The notes under the pieces: model-generated
Databases searched by the model: none
Told to the model about the DNA's origin: nothing
The model's input: the letters and a program-made list of their open reading frames with translations, nothing else
In this document: positions 48,671-62,289 of the stretch, one piece after another
Layout: each line of letters starts with the position of its first letter
Position numbering within the stretch: position 1 is the stretch's first letter
Position numbers and translations under genes: made by a program
From: Gammaproteobacteria bacterium Ga0077536
GTDB lineage: Bacteria; Pseudomonadota; Gammaproteobacteria; Ga0077536
NCBI GenBank assembly: GCA_001464935.1
Contig: LNEL01000045.1
Span: 1-64,000, forward strand
Length of the DNA: 64,000 nucleotides
Direction of reading: 5' to 3'

Positions 48671-50281
48671 ATGCCACATCAACACGACTTCGACGTTCTC
48701 GTGATCGGCAGCGGCGCCGCCGGCCTGAGCCTGGCGCTGGCCCTCGGGGACGCCATGCGGGTGTGCGTCATCGCCAAGGGCGACCTTGCCGAGAGCAATA
48801 CGCTCTATGCCCAGGGCGGCGTGTCGGCGGTCATGGACGCGGGCGACACCGTGGAATCCCATATCGAGGACACGCTCCGGGCCGGTGCCGGCCTGTGCCA
48901 TCGCGACGTCGTCGAGCACATGGTGCGCCACGGCCGCGACCGCATCGAGTGGCTGATGGCGCAGGGAGTCCCCTTCACGATGGCGCCCACGGCCTCGGGC
49001 GAGTCGGCGGTGCACCTGACCCAGGAGGGGGGGCACTCCCGCCGCCGCGTCGTGCACGCTGACGACGCGACCGGCCAGGCGATCGAAACCACCCTGCTCG
49101 AGCGCGCCCGACGGCATCCCGGCATCGATTTGCGCGAGCATCACATTGCGATCGATATCATCACGCTCGGCAAACTCGGCAGTACGCCGGATCGCAGCGT
49201 CGGCGCCTACGTGCTGAATCGTCACGAGCATCGCGTCGAAACCTTCCGCGCGCCTTATTGCGTGCTCGCCACCGGCGGCGCCGGCAAGGTCTATCTGTAC
49301 ACGAGCAATCCCGATGTCGCGACGGGCGACGGTATCGCGATGGCCTGGCGCGCGGGCTGCGCCATCGCCAACATGGAGTTCGTGCAGTTCCATCCGACCT
49401 GCCTCTACCATCCGAAGGCCAAATCCTTTCTCGTCACCGAGGCGCTGCGCGGCGAAGGCGGACTCTTGCGCCTGCCGAACGGCGAACCGTTCATGCACCG
49501 TTTCGACGATCGGCTCGAACTCGCCCCGCGCGATATCGTGGCGCGCGCGATCGACTTCGAGATGAAGCGGCTCGGCGCGGACTGTGTCTATCTCGACATC
49601 TCGCACCGGCCGGCGGATTTCATCCGTTCGCACTTCCCGACGATCTATCAGAAGTGCCTCGAATTCGGCATCGATATCACCCGTGAGCCGATCCCGGTGG
49701 TGCCGGCGGCGCATTACTTCTGCGGCGGCGTCGTCACCGACACGGCCGGCCGGACCTCGTTGCCCGGACTGTTCGCGATCGGCGAAGTCGGCTGCACGGG
49801 CCTGCACGGCGCGAACCGCATGGCCAGCAATTCGCTGCTCGAATGCCTGGTGATGGGGCAGTCGGCGGCCGACGCCATCCTCGCGCAGCGCGGCGAGACC
49901 CTGCCGGTGCCGGAGATTCCGCCGTGGGACGAGAGCCAGGTCACGGACGCCGACGAAGAAGTCGTCGTCGCCCACAACTGGGACGAACTGCGTCGCTTCA
50001 TGTGGGACTACGTCGGCATCGTGCGCACGACCAAACGCCTCGAACGCGCGCGCCGCCGCGTGCACCTGTTGCGCAATGAAATCGGCGAGTTCTATGCGAA
50101 TTTCCGGGTCACCAGCGACCTCATCGAATTGCGCAACCTGGTGCAGGTCGCCGAGCTCGTGATCCGCTGTGCGCTGAAGCGCAAGGAAAGCCGCGGCCTG
50201 CACTTCACGCTCGATTATCCAGACACTGACGACCGCAGCCATCGCCGCGACACCATCCTGCGCGCCGGCGACTTCGGCTGA
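48671..50281 (+). CDS. nadB: L-aspartate oxidase
   Basis: The first enzyme of NAD synthesis from aspartate; an FAD flavoprotein that makes iminoaspartate. The 536-residue protein has the FAD motif [10 protein letters not shown] at residues 11-20, the loop [10 protein letters not shown], and the catalytic-site block HPTCLYHP and TEALRGEGG of the succinate dehydrogenase/NadB family. The ATG at 48671 matches the family start. Confidence 0.96.
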   Translation: MPHQHDFDVLVIGSGAAGLSLALALGDAMRVCVIAKGDLAESNTLYAQGGVSAVMDAGDTVESHIEDTLRAGAGLCHRDVVEHMVRHGRDRIEWLMAQGVPFTMAPTASGESAVHLTQEGGHSRRRVVHADDATGQAIETTLLERARRHPGIDLREHHIAIDIITLGKLGSTPDRSVGAYVLNRHEHRVETFRAPYCVLATGGAGKVYLYTSNPDVATGDGIAMAWRAGCAIANMEFVQFHPTCLYHPKAKSFLVTEALRGEGGLLRLPNGEPFMHRFDDRLELAPRDIVARAIDFEMKRLGADCVYLDISHRPADFIRSHFPTIYQKCLEFGIDITREPIPVVPAAHYFCGGVVTDTAGRTSLPGLFAIGEVGCTGLHGANRMASNSLLECLVMGQSAADAILAQRGETLPVPEIPPWDESQVTDADEEVVVAHNWDELRRFMWDYVGIVRTTKRLERARRRVHLLRNEIGEFYANFRVTSDLIELRNLVQVAELVIRCALKRKESRGLHFTLDYPDTDDRSHRRDTILRAGDFG

Positions 50282-50294
50282 CGCGGAGAATTCC

Positions 50295-51056
50295 TTGGCC
50301 GCCATCAAACTCGATTATCCGGCAGTGGACCCCGCTGCCCGTCCACTGACCGACAAACTCGTGCTGATCACCGGCGCTTCGCGCGGACTGGGCCGCGCGA
50401 TCGCGCTGGCGGCGGCGGCAGCCGGCGCCACGACCCTGCTGCTCGCGCGCGACGGCCGGGCGCTCGAGAAATTGGCCGATGAAATCGAAGCGGCCGGTGG
50501 CCCGGCGCCGAGCCTGGTGCCGCTGAATCTCGAGAATGCGACCGTCGACCACTATGCGGAGGTCGCAGGCCTGATCGCCGGGCGCTGGGGACAGCTCGAC
50601 GGACTCGTGCTGAACGCGGGGTTACTCGGCGAACTGTCGCCGCTGCGCAACTACGATCCGCTGCAGTGGGCGCGCGTCTTTCAGGTGAACGTGCACGCGC
50701 ACTTCCTGCTGCTGCAGGCCTGTCTGCCGCTGCTCGAGCAGGCGCCCGGCGCGTCCGTGCTGTTCACGTCCTCGTCGGTCGGGCGTCAGGGACGCGCGTA
50801 CTGGGGGGCCTATGCCGCGTCGAAATTCGCGCTCGAGGGCATGATGCAGACCCTCGCCGACGAAATGGCCGGCACCTCGCAGGTCCGCGTCAACAGCGTG
50901 AACCCCGGACGCTGCCGCACGCGGATGCGGGCCCAGGCCTATCCGGGCGAAAACGCCGACACGCTGCCAGATCCGTCGCAGCTGGCCCCGGCCTTCGTCT
51001 ACCTGCTCTCGGATGCTGCCAGCGCCTGCCATGGCCGGCAGTACGATCTGCAGTAG
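50295..51056 (+). CDS. SDR-family oxidoreductase (YciK-like)
   Basis: A 253-residue short-chain dehydrogenase. Cofactor motif GASRGLG at about residue 27, NAG in VLNAGLLGEL, catalytic Ser in FTSSSVGRQG and Tyr/Lys in YAASKFAL. The sequence resembles YciK. Translation starts at a TTG at 50295 after a clear GGAG, 13 nt after the nadB stop, so the two are probably co-transcribed. Substrate unknown. Confidence 0.87.
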   Translation: MAAIKLDYPAVDPAARPLTDKLVLITGASRGLGRAIALAAAAAGATTLLLARDGRALEKLADEIEAAGGPAPSLVPLNLENATVDHYAEVAGLIAGRWGQLDGLVLNAGLLGELSPLRNYDPLQWARVFQVNVHAHFLLLQACLPLLEQAPGASVLFTSSSVGRQGRAYWGAYAASKFALEGMMQTLADEMAGTSQVRVNSVNPGRCRTRMRAQAYPGENADTLPDPSQLAPAFVYLLSDAASACHGRQYDLQ

Positions 51057-51120
51057 ACCGGCAGCCGCTTGCCGCTGTCGGCCGGCGCCCCTTGCCGCCT
51101 GCCGCCTCCCGCGTCAAATT

Positions 51121-51181
51121 CACGACGACTGCCCCGCCTGGCCGGCCGTCGTGCGGCTGACGGCGCCGAAAATCTGGCGCC
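51121..51181 (+). terminator. Hairpins after the nadB-SDR operon
   Basis: CACGACG (51121-51127) pairs with CGTCGTG (51147-51153), and GGCGCC (51162-51167) with GGCGCC (51176-51181) around an A-rich loop. They lie 65-125 nt after the SDR stop and may end that transcript. No U-run is present. Confidence 0.4.
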
Positions 51182-51265
51182 TGATGGCGAAAAATTGGCC
51201 GATCGCGGCAGTGCGACGCGTCAATCCGGGGCCTGGCGGCGTTTGTTCACGTAAAGTGTGACCGT

Positions 51266-51281
51266 TGGCACGCAATTCGCT
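51266..51281 (+). promoter_or_regulatory. Candidate sigma-54 promoter of the diguanylate cyclase gene
   Basis: TGGCACGCAATTCGCT matches the -24/-12 consensus (TGGCACG, four bases, TTGCW) at every defined position but one. Transcription would start near 51293, leaving a leader of about 23 nt that contains the AGGAGA ribosome site. Position and match are both as expected for a real promoter. Confidence 0.6.
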
Positions 51282-51315
51282 TACTCCGACAGGGCAGCGT
51301 TATCAGGAGACGGCC

Positions 51316-55167
<3,852 letters not shown>

Positions 55168-55201
55168 CCGTATTCGTCAGGCGGCCGTCCGGATCACGCC
55201 G

Positions 55202-58200
55202 TCAGGCCACGCCTGCCAGCTGGACGGCCTCTTCCATGTTCACGGCCACGAGGCGCGAGACGCCTGCTTCCTGCATGGTCACGCCGACGAGCTGATGGGC
55301 GATTTCCATCGTGATCTTGTTATGCGTCACGAACAGGAACTGCACGCGTTCTGACATCTGCTTCAGCATTTCCGTGAGCCGCACGACGTTCGCGTCGTCG
55401 AGCGGCGCATCGACCTCGTCGAGCAGGCAGAACGGCGCCGGGTTGAGTTCGAACAGCGCGAACACGAAGGCGAGTGCGGACAAGGCCTTCTCGCCGCCCG
55501 ACAGCAGGTGAATCGTGCTGTTGCGCTTGCCCGGCGGGCGCGCCATGACGGTCACGCCGGTCTCCAGCAGATCCTCGCCCGTAAGTTCCAGGTACGCATG
55601 ACCGCCCCCGATCAGCAGCGGGAACAGGCGCTGCAGGCCGGCGTTGACCTGGTCGAAGGTTTCCTTGAAGCGCGTACGGGTTTCCTTGTCGATCTTGCGC
55701 ATTGCGTCGTCGAGCGTCGCGAGCGCCTGCGTGAGATCGGTGAACTGGCTGTCGAGGTAAGTCTTGCGCTCGCTGAGTTGCGCGAACTCGTCGATCGCCG
55801 CGAGGTTGATCGGTCCGAGGCGCTGGATACGATTGGCGATCGCGGTCAGCTTGTCGCGCCAGGCAGCTTCGTCGGCGTCTGCCGGCAGTTCGGCGAGGAT
55901 GCCCTCGAGACCGTGGCCACCCTGCTGCAGGCGCTCTTCCTGCTCCTGCGCGCGAACCTGCAGCGCGCGGTCGTCGAGGCGCGCCTGTTCGAGGGCGCGT
56001 TGACGCTCGGCCGCGTCCTTTTCTGCGCGCGAGCGCGTGTCTTCCTGCTCACGGCTCTGCTGCTCGAACTGATCGAGGCTCTGCCGCGCTTCCTTCAGCG
56101 CATTCTCGCTCTGCACCCGGGCGGCCAGCGCGGCGTTGAGCGTCTCGCGCAGTTCGGCCTGCGGCGCGAGTGCCGCCTCGACGCCGGCCTCGAGTTCGAC
56201 GCAGCGTGCGCCGAGCTCTTCGCCCAGCCGGCTGTTGCGCCCGATCGCCAGCAGCAGCGATGCATGCGTGGACTTCAGGCTTTCGAGCTTGAGCGCGAAC
56301 TCGTGGCGCTCGTCGCGGGCGCGTCGCCAGGCCACTCGCGCGTCTTCGAGCTTCATCTGTACGTCGCGGCGCGCCGCATGCAGCGTTTCGCGTTTCGCTT
56401 CGAGTGCCCGCAGGATCTCGCGCAGGCTGGTGACTTTTTCCGTCAGGGTCGCGAGTTGTGACGACTCTTCGTTCGCGCGTCGCGTCAGTTCGTCGATCTG
56501 CTGGCCGATGTTCGCCATGCGGCTTCGCACCTGGGCGAGGTCGCCCTCCTGGCGCGATGCCCTGCCCTTGACCTCGGCCGCTTCCGCGACACGCTGGTTG
56601 ATGCTGGTGGAAATCTCGGCGGTCTTGCGCTCGATGGCCTGGGTTTCCTCCTGGCCCTTGCGCTGCAGCTCTTCGAGTTCCGCGGTGCGCGCCGCGGCGG
56701 CTTCGAGCGCCACGCGCAACTGCTCGAGCTGACGCTCGCGCGCGAGCACGCTGTCCTGCGGCGAATGCTTGCCGCGCACCTGCACCCAGTTCGGTCCCAT
56801 CCAGATTCCGTCGGGCGTGACGATCGATTCGTGCGCGGCGAGCTGCGCACGTGCGGCCTGGGCCGCGGCGGCATCCGGCGCGACGTGCACGCCGGCCAGC
56901 AGGCCATCGAGCGCCACCCGGCTGACGATTTTGTCGAGCAGTCGCGGCAGACCGTGCTGCGAACCGGCCGGCGGCACTGTCGTTGCCGATCCCACCGCGA
57001 CGAGAGTGCCCGTGGGCGCGGTTCCTGTGCCGGTCGCGAGCAGCCGCAGATCGGCGTCGGGGCCGCACAGCGCGGCGATGCGGCCTGCGAGCGCGGTTTC
57101 GGCCGCCAGTTCCCAGCCCGCCTCGATCGAGATGGCCTCGGCGAGGGCCTGTTCGGACGCGAGCGCATGCGAGGTCAGCCACTGCTTCAGGGCCTGCTGA
57201 TCGCGACCGAGCGCCGCTTCCTGCAGGGCTTTCAGCGACGCGAACTTGCCGCGTGATTCCTGCCATTCGGCGCGGGCAGCGTTCAACTGCTGCGCGATCG
57301 CCTGCGCGTTCGCGCGCGCTTCCTGCAGCGCCGCGCGCGTGCGCTCCTGCTCCGCGCGCAGGGCGGCGAGTTCTTCCTCCCGGGTGGCGAAGGTCGCGAG
57401 GTGCGCCTTGAGCTGGGTTTCAATCGAATCCGGATCGAGCTTCGCGCGCTCCGCATCCAGCGTGGCGAGCCGGGTCTGCGCTTCCTGCTGGCTGCGCGAC
57501 AGCATTTCGATGCGTACCTGTTCGGCATGTTCCGCGCGCGAGGTTTCGGTGAATTCGTTGTTGAAGGTATCCCAGGTCTGCTGCCATTCGTCGGCGGCCT
57601 GTTCCGCGCGCTTCAACGCTTCGGCGTGGACTTCCTCGGCACCGCTGCGTTCGTCGAAACCCGGCGTCAGCGTGGCGATCTCGGCATCAATCTCGGCCTG
57701 GCGGGCCGTGTCGGCCTGCAGCACCTTCAGCGCTTCGTCGCGGCTGTGTCGCGCGCGCTCGAGCTCCTGGCTCAGTGCCTGATGGCGTTCCTGATTGTGG
57801 GCGAGATTCTGCTCGAGGCGCGAAATTTCGCCGCTGCGCGCATAGAACTCGCTCTGGCGCTCGTTGAAGGTGGCCGTCAGCCTGGCCTGCTCCTCGCGCA
57901 GCGTGATCTGGGCGGTCTCGATGCTGCGCAATTCGCCGAGCGCGGCTTCCACTTCGTTCTCGCGCGTGGCGATGAGCTGTCGCTGGGACTGGCGCGCGAT
58001 GTCGATTTCACGCCAGCGGATCGCAAGACTCTCGGCTTCGAGCCTGCGCTCTTCGAGTTTGTGTTCCTGGTACTTCTCGGCCGCCTTGGCCTGGCGTTGC
58101 AGATGGGTCAGCTGCTTCTGGAGTTCTTCGCGGATGTCGTTGACGCGTTCGAGGTTCTCGTTGGTGTGTCGCATCCGCGTTTCGGTTTCGCGGCGACGTT

Positions 58201-58726
58201 CCTTGTAGCGCGAGATGCCAGCTGCTTCTTCGAGGAAGCCGCGCAGTTCGTCGGGCTTCGCTTCGATGACGCGCGAGATCATGCCCTGCTCGATGACCGA
58301 GTAGCCGCCCCGCGCGCCGAGGCCGGTGCCGAGAAAGACATCCGTGATGTCCTTGCGCCGGCAACGCGTGCCGTTCAGGTAGTAGCTCGACGCGCCATCG
58401 CGACCGACGGTGCGCTTGATCGAGATCTCGGCGAAGCTCGCGTACTGGCCGCCGACCGCGCCGTCGGCATTGTCGAACACGAGTTCGACCGCGGCCTGGC
58501 CGACGGGCTTGCGTGAATTCGATCCACTGAAGATGACGTCGGCCATCGAATCGCCGCGCAACTGCTTGGCCGATGTCTCGCCCATGACCCACAGGAGCGC
58601 GTCGATGATATTGGATTTGCCACAGCCGTTCGGACCAACGACGCCGGTCAGGTTGCCGGGCAAATTGAGGGTGGTCGGGTCGACAAAGGATTTGAAGCCC
58701 GCGAGCTTGATTCTGGCGATTCGCAT
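55202..58726 (-). CDS. smc: Chromosome segregation protein SMC
   Basis: Condensin ATPase that organises the chromosome. The 1174-residue protein has Walker A GPNGCGKS at 31-38, two long coiled coils (about 170-500 and 670-1000) around a hinge (about 510-660), and a C-terminal head with the signature LLSGGEKALSALA and LLDEVDAPLDDANV. I place the start at the ATG at 58726 (MRIARIKLAGFKSF); the frame stays open upstream by chance to 59845 across queF and gluQ. An Smc rather than MukB system is consistent with a non-enterobacterial lineage. Confidence 0.96.
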   Translation of the reverse strand: MRIARIKLAGFKSFVDPTTLNLPGNLTGVVGPNGCGKSNIIDALLWVMGETSAKQLRGDSMADVIFSGSNSRKPVGQAAVELVFDNADGAVGGQYASFAEISIKRTVGRDGASSYYLNGTRCRRKDITDVFLGTGLGARGGYSVIEQGMISRVIEAKPDELRGFLEEAAGISRYKERRRETETRMRHTNENLERVNDIREELQKQLTHLQRQAKAAEKYQEHKLEERRLEAESLAIRWREIDIARQSQRQLIATRENEVEAALGELRSIETAQITLREEQARLTATFNERQSEFYARSGEISRLEQNLAHNQERHQALSQELERARHSRDEALKVLQADTARQAEIDAEIATLTPGFDERSGAEEVHAEALKRAEQAADEWQQTWDTFNNEFTETSRAEHAEQVRIEMLSRSQQEAQTRLATLDAERAKLDPDSIETQLKAHLATFATREEELAALRAEQERTRAALQEARANAQAIAQQLNAARAEWQESRGKFASLKALQEAALGRDQQALKQWLTSHALASEQALAEAISIEAGWELAAETALAGRIAALCGPDADLRLLATGTGTAPTGTLVAVGSATTVPPAGSQHGLPRLLDKIVSRVALDGLLAGVHVAPDAAAAQAARAQLAAHESIVTPDGIWMGPNWVQVRGKHSPQDSVLARERQLEQLRVALEAAAARTAELEELQRKGQEETQAIERKTAEISTSINQRVAEAAEVKGRASRQEGDLAQVRSRMANIGQQIDELTRRANEESSQLATLTEKVTSLREILRALEAKRETLHAARRDVQMKLEDARVAWRRARDERHEFALKLESLKSTHASLLLAIGRNSRLGEELGARCVELEAGVEAALAPQAELRETLNAALAARVQSENALKEARQSLDQFEQQSREQEDTRSRAEKDAAERQRALEQARLDDRALQVRAQEQEERLQQGGHGLEGILAELPADADEAAWRDKLTAIANRIQRLGPINLAAIDEFAQLSERKTYLDSQFTDLTQALATLDDAMRKIDKETRTRFKETFDQVNAGLQRLFPLLIGGGHAYLELTGEDLLETGVTVMARPPGKRNSTIHLLSGGEKALSALAFVFALFELNPAPFCLLDEVDAPLDDANVVRLTEMLKQMSERVQFLFVTHNKITMEIAHQLVGVTMQEAGVSRLVAVNMEEAVQLAGVA

Positions 58727-58912
58727 GGCGGCGAAGCATACCCGACGCGCCATGGAGGCACAATCAATGATCCCGCGAACCAATCGCTTAAAGCATTGTT
58801 CTGCTGTCGATTTTTTGAGCAGCTTCGGCGCGGGCCGGGTGCCGGCGACGTTGACTGAAGGGCCGCGAAGAGTACCATCGCGGGCCCGTCCCGAGCCCGG
58901 AAAACCAGTGCC

Positions 58913-59302
58913 ATGTCGACCCAGCCCCAGCGTACTCTCGACACCTTCGACAACCCCGCCCCGCAGCGCGATTACACGATCCGGATCGAGATTCCCGAGT
59001 TCACCTGCCTGTGCCCGAAAACCGGCCAGCCGGATTTCGCGCTGCTCGACCTGGCCTATGTGCCGGACGCACTGTGCGTCGAGCTGAAATCCCTGAAGCT
59101 CTACATCTGGTCGTTCCGCGATGTCGGCGCATTTCACGAAGCAGTGACGAATGCGATCATGGACGACATCGTGGCCGCCTGCCGGCCGCGCTATGCGCGC
59201 CTCAGTGCCCGGTTCAATGTGCGCGGTGGCACTTATCCGACAATCGTCGTCGAGCACCGCCAGCCGGACTGGGTGGCGCCGACGCCCGTCAGTCTGCCCT
59301 AA
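58913..59302 (+). CDS. queF: NADPH-dependent 7-cyano-7-deazaguanine reductase (short QueF)
   Basis: Reduces preQ0 to preQ1 in queuosine synthesis. The 129-residue unimodular form has the catalytic Cys34 and Asp41 in [15 protein letters not shown] and the NADPH motif [14 protein letters not shown]. It is the Bacillus-like short type, not the 280-residue E. coli type. gluQ, which also acts on the queuosine system, follows after 21 nt. No preQ1 riboswitch is apparent in the 186-nt gap before it. Confidence 0.95.
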   Translation: MSTQPQRTLDTFDNPAPQRDYTIRIEIPEFTCLCPKTGQPDFALLDLAYVPDALCVELKSLKLYIWSFRDVGAFHEAVTNAIMDDIVAACRPRYARLSARFNVRGGTYPTIVVEHRQPDWVAPTPVSLP

Positions 59303-59323
59303 GGACCCCGGCGCCAAGCGGCC

Positions 59324-60226
59324 GTGACGGCAGCGCCCGCCGCCCCGCACGGCCGTTTCGCGCCGTCGCCATCCGGTCCGCTGCATCTCGGATCGGTGGT
59401 CACGGCAGTGGCGAGCTGGCTCGAGGCGCGCCGGCACGGTGGCCGGTGGTCGGTGCGCATCGAAGACATCGACACGCAGCGTGCCCGTGCGGGCGCCGCT
59501 GATGCGATCCTGCGCGAACTCGAACGGCTCGGCCTCCACTGGGACGGCCCGGTCCTTTACCAGCACACACGCCTCGACGCCTACCGCGCAGCGCTCGCGG
59601 CCCTGGCGCGCACCGATGCGGTGTACGCCTGCAGCTGTTCGCGGCGCGACGCGGGGGCTGGTCCCTACCCGGGGACCTGTCGCGCGCGCGGCCTGGCGTG
59701 GCAACCGGGCCGGGCGCTGCGTCTGCACGTACCGGCCACGGTGCTCGAGGTGCCCGATCGGCTGCAGGGAAAGTACCGGCAGGACCTGGGACGCGAATGC
59801 GGGGACTTCGTGCTGTGGCGGGCAGACGGCGATCCGGCCTATCACCTTGCGGTCGTCGTCGACGACGCCTGGCAGGCGATCACCGATATCGTCCGCGGCG
59901 CCGATCTGCTCGATTCAACGCCGCGCCAGGTGTTCCTGCAGACCTGCCTCGGACTGCCGACGCCCACCTACTGCCACCTGCCACTGGTGCTCGATGACGA
60001 CGGTCGCAAACTCAGCAAGCAGACGGCCGACACCGCGCTTGCGGCCGCACCGGCCGGCGCGGTGCTCGCGACCGCACTCGAATTCCTCGGTCATCCGGTG
60101 CCGCCGTCATTGCGTGGCGCACAGCCCCCGGTGCTGCTGGCGTGGGCACTCGAGCACTGGTCGCTGCTGCGGGTGGCCGCGGCGTCGCGCCGCGTATGCC
60201 TGGCCGGGCCTGGCGCGCCGGGCTGA
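59324..60226 (+). CDS. gluQ: Glutamyl-queuosine tRNA(Asp) synthetase
   Basis: Attaches glutamate to the queuosine base of tRNA-Asp. The 300-residue protein is a truncated glutamyl-tRNA synthetase: RFAPSPSGPLHLGS holds the HIGH-like motif and KLSKQT the KMSKS-like motif, and the anticodon-binding domain is absent. A zinc-site pattern (ACSCSRRD...YPGTC) is present. Start is GTG at 59324. Next to queF, it makes a small queuosine cluster. Confidence 0.93.
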   Translation: MTAAPAAPHGRFAPSPSGPLHLGSVVTAVASWLEARRHGGRWSVRIEDIDTQRARAGAADAILRELERLGLHWDGPVLYQHTRLDAYRAALAALARTDAVYACSCSRRDAGAGPYPGTCRARGLAWQPGRALRLHVPATVLEVPDRLQGKYRQDLGRECGDFVLWRADGDPAYHLAVVVDDAWQAITDIVRGADLLDSTPRQVFLQTCLGLPTPTYCHLPLVLDDDGRKLSKQTADTALAAAPAGAVLATALEFLGHPVPPSLRGAQPPVLLAWALEHWSLLRVAAASRRVCLAGPGAPG

Positions 60227-60246
60227 GGACCCGACGCGAGCCACGC

Positions 60247-60858
60247 TCAATCGAGGTCGCGTTTCGCCTGCGTGAACGCGGCTTTCAGTTCGGCGTAGCT
60301 GCGGGCGACCGCGATGCCCGGATGGTCGCTGACGACGTTGTCGGGTGGGCAGAAGAACCAGCTGCGATCGGCCTCCTGCAGCATCGGCACGTCGTTGTAC
60401 GAGTCGCCGGTCGCGACCACCTTGTACTGCAGTGACTTGAACCCGCGCACGGACTGGCGTTTCGGATCGGGCTGCCGCAGGCGATAGCCGGTCAGCGCCC
60501 CGTCCGCGCCGACCGACAGGCGGTGACACAGCATCATCGGATAGCCGAGCTTGCGCAGCAGCGGCAACGCGAGTTCGTAGAACGTGTCGGAGACGATGGC
60601 CACCTGGTACTCGGTGCGCAGCCAGTCGAGAAACTCGCGGGCGCCCGGCAGTGGTTCGAGGCCTTCGGCGGCAGACAGGATGTCGGCGAACTTCAAGCCC
60701 CGCTCGGTCATGATGCGCAGGCGCATCGTCATCAACTCATGATAATCGGGGATTTCACGCGTGGTCGCCCGCAGCGCTTCCACCCCTGTGCGCTCGGCGA
60801 GCCCGACCCAGATTTCCGGGACCAGGACGCCTTCAAAATCGAGACATGCGATATGCAT
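60247..60858 (-). CDS. thrH: ThrH-type HAD phosphatase (phosphoserine phosphatase/homoserine phosphotransferase)
   Basis: A 203-residue HAD hydrolase closely resembling Pseudomonas ThrH, which dephosphorylates phosphoserine and can transfer the phosphate to homoserine. Motifs: LDFEGVLVPE (nucleophile Asp7), SDTFYE, QLRQ-type LRQPDPKRQS and GDSYNDVPM. It converges on gluQ with 20 nt between the stops. Confidence 0.92.
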   Translation of the reverse strand: MHIACLDFEGVLVPEIWVGLAERTGVEALRATTREIPDYHELMTMRLRIMTERGLKFADILSAAEGLEPLPGAREFLDWLRTEYQVAIVSDTFYELALPLLRKLGYPMMLCHRLSVGADGALTGYRLRQPDPKRQSVRGFKSLQYKVVATGDSYNDVPMLQEADRSWFFCPPDNVVSDHPGIAVARSYAELKAAFTQAKRDLD

Positions 60859-60923
60859 CGGTAACGCTCCACATCTGCTACGTTACGGCCATTGAAAGGC
60901 GCGCAGTCTAGCAGGCCCCATCG

Positions 60924-61589
60924 ATGTTAAGAATTTGCTTTGTGCTGCTGTGGATCGCGACGGTGGCCGCCGGCCCGGCCGCCGCGGCCGACGCCGCCGC
61001 GACAGCCGTCAGGATCACGGCGCGAGCCCTGTTCGATGGCAAGGCGATGCTCGAGATCGATGGTCGGCGGCGCCTGCTGAACGCCGGTCAACGCAGCCCG
61101 GAAGGCGTGCTGCTGCTTGCGGCCACACCGGATCACGCGCAGATCGAGGTGGCCGGCACACAGCACCGGATCGGACTCGATCGCAGCATCGGCGCGAGTT
61201 TTTCGCCGGCCGCCGCACCGCGCAGCCTGCTGCTCGCGCCGGCGGGCGACGGCCATTACTACGTCGACGGCGCCATCAACGGCACCGGGATCCGCTTCGT
61301 GATCGATACGGGGGCGTCGACGATCGCCATCAACCGTCAGGATGCGCGCCGCATCGGGCTGCTCTACCGGGTCGATGGCCAGCCGATGCTGGTCGAAACG
61401 GCATCGGGCCAGGCGCGCGCCTACCGGGTCCGGTTGAAAAGCGTGAAGGCGCGCACCATCGAACAGAAGGACATCGAGGGCATCGTCATCGACGGCGACT
61501 ATCCGTCGACGGCGCTGCTCGGACAGTCGTTCCTGAACCGGCTCGACATGACCCGCGAAGGCGTGATGATGGAACTGCGCGAACGCTGA
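60924..61589 (+). CDS. Retropepsin-like (clan AA) aspartic protease, exported
   Basis: A 221-residue protein with a signal peptide (residues 1 to about 21) and a single retropepsin-like domain. Asp128 in FVIDTGAS is the catalytic residue; the second family block is ALLGQSFLNRLDM. Such proteins act as dimers. Function is not established for this family group. It is divergent from thrH (65 nt) and converges on the adenosyltransferase gene with 6 nt between. Confidence 0.85.
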   Translation: MLRICFVLLWIATVAAGPAAAADAAATAVRITARALFDGKAMLEIDGRRRLLNAGQRSPEGVLLLAATPDHAQIEVAGTQHRIGLDRSIGASFSPAAAPRSLLLAPAGDGHYYVDGAINGTGIRFVIDTGASTIAINRQDARRIGLLYRVDGQPMLVETASGQARAYRVRLKSVKARTIEQKDIEGIVIDGDYPSTALLGQSFLNRLDMTREGVMMELRER

Positions 61590-61595
61590 TGCAGT

Positions 61596-62162
61596 TCAGG
61601 TCGCGGGCGGCGCCCGGAAGCGCGAACGGTCCCACATCACTTCCTTGCCCAGTTCGTCGCGCGCGAGCACGCGTGACACCACGAACAGCAGATCCGACAG
61701 GCGGTTCAGGTACTGCAGGACGGTGTCGCTGACGGGTTCGACATCGGCCAGTTCGACGACCGTGCGCTCGACGCGCCGGCACACGGCCCGCGCGAAGTGA
61801 CAGGCGGCGACGCGCCGGCTGCCACTCGGGAGGATGAACTCCTTCAGCGGCGGCAGCGTTTCGTTGTATTCGTCGATGAAGCCCTCGAGCCGCGCAATGG
61901 CATCGGCTGGCAGCAGCGTCATGCCCGGAATCGAGAGTTCGCCGCCCAGGTCGAACAGGTCGTGCTGGATTTCCAGCAGGCGCTCGGCGAGGGGCGGCGG
62001 CAGCGGTTCGGCGAGCAGCAGGCCCAGCGTGGTGTTCAGCTCATCGACGTCGCCGAGCGCGTGCACCCGCAGGGCATGCTTCTTGACGCGCGCGCCATCG
62101 CCGAGACCAGTCGTGCCTTCGTCGCCCGTGCGCGTATAGATTTTCGACAGCCGATGACCCAT
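61596..62162 (-). CDS. PduO-type cob(I)alamin adenosyltransferase
   Basis: Makes adenosylcobalamin from cob(I)alamin and ATP. The 188-residue protein has the ATP-binding N-terminus KIYTRTGDEGTTGLGDG, then the helical bundle with RRVERTVVELA and LNRLSDLLFVVSR. I chose the ATG at 62162 since it puts the motif at the usual distance; an upstream in-frame start at 62198 adds nonconserved residues. No cobalamin riboswitch is evident upstream. Confidence 0.92.
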   Translation of the reverse strand: MGHRLSKIYTRTGDEGTTGLGDGARVKKHALRVHALGDVDELNTTLGLLLAEPLPPPLAERLLEIQHDLFDLGGELSIPGMTLLPADAIARLEGFIDEYNETLPPLKEFILPSGSRRVAACHFARAVCRRVERTVVELADVEPVSDTVLQYLNRLSDLLFVVSRVLARDELGKEVMWDRSRFRAPPAT

Positions 62163-62289
62163 GTCGCTCCTTGTGGCCGGATGCCCGGCCCGACGCACTG
62201 TACCGACCCGTCGCCGACAGTGTCAAAAACCACGAATTTCATTGCCGACACTGATAAAATGCCGGCCTTCGAACCGGCACAGCCTACGC

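Noticed and set aside
58727-58912. preQ1 riboswitch upstream of queF
   Set aside because: No matching stem-loop and A-rich tail could be recognised; the gap looks like an ordinary divergent promoter region.
58727-59845. N-terminal extension of smc to 1547 residues
   Set aside because: The SMC family start MRIARIKLAGFKSF lies at 58726; upstream sequence is antisense to queF and gluQ.
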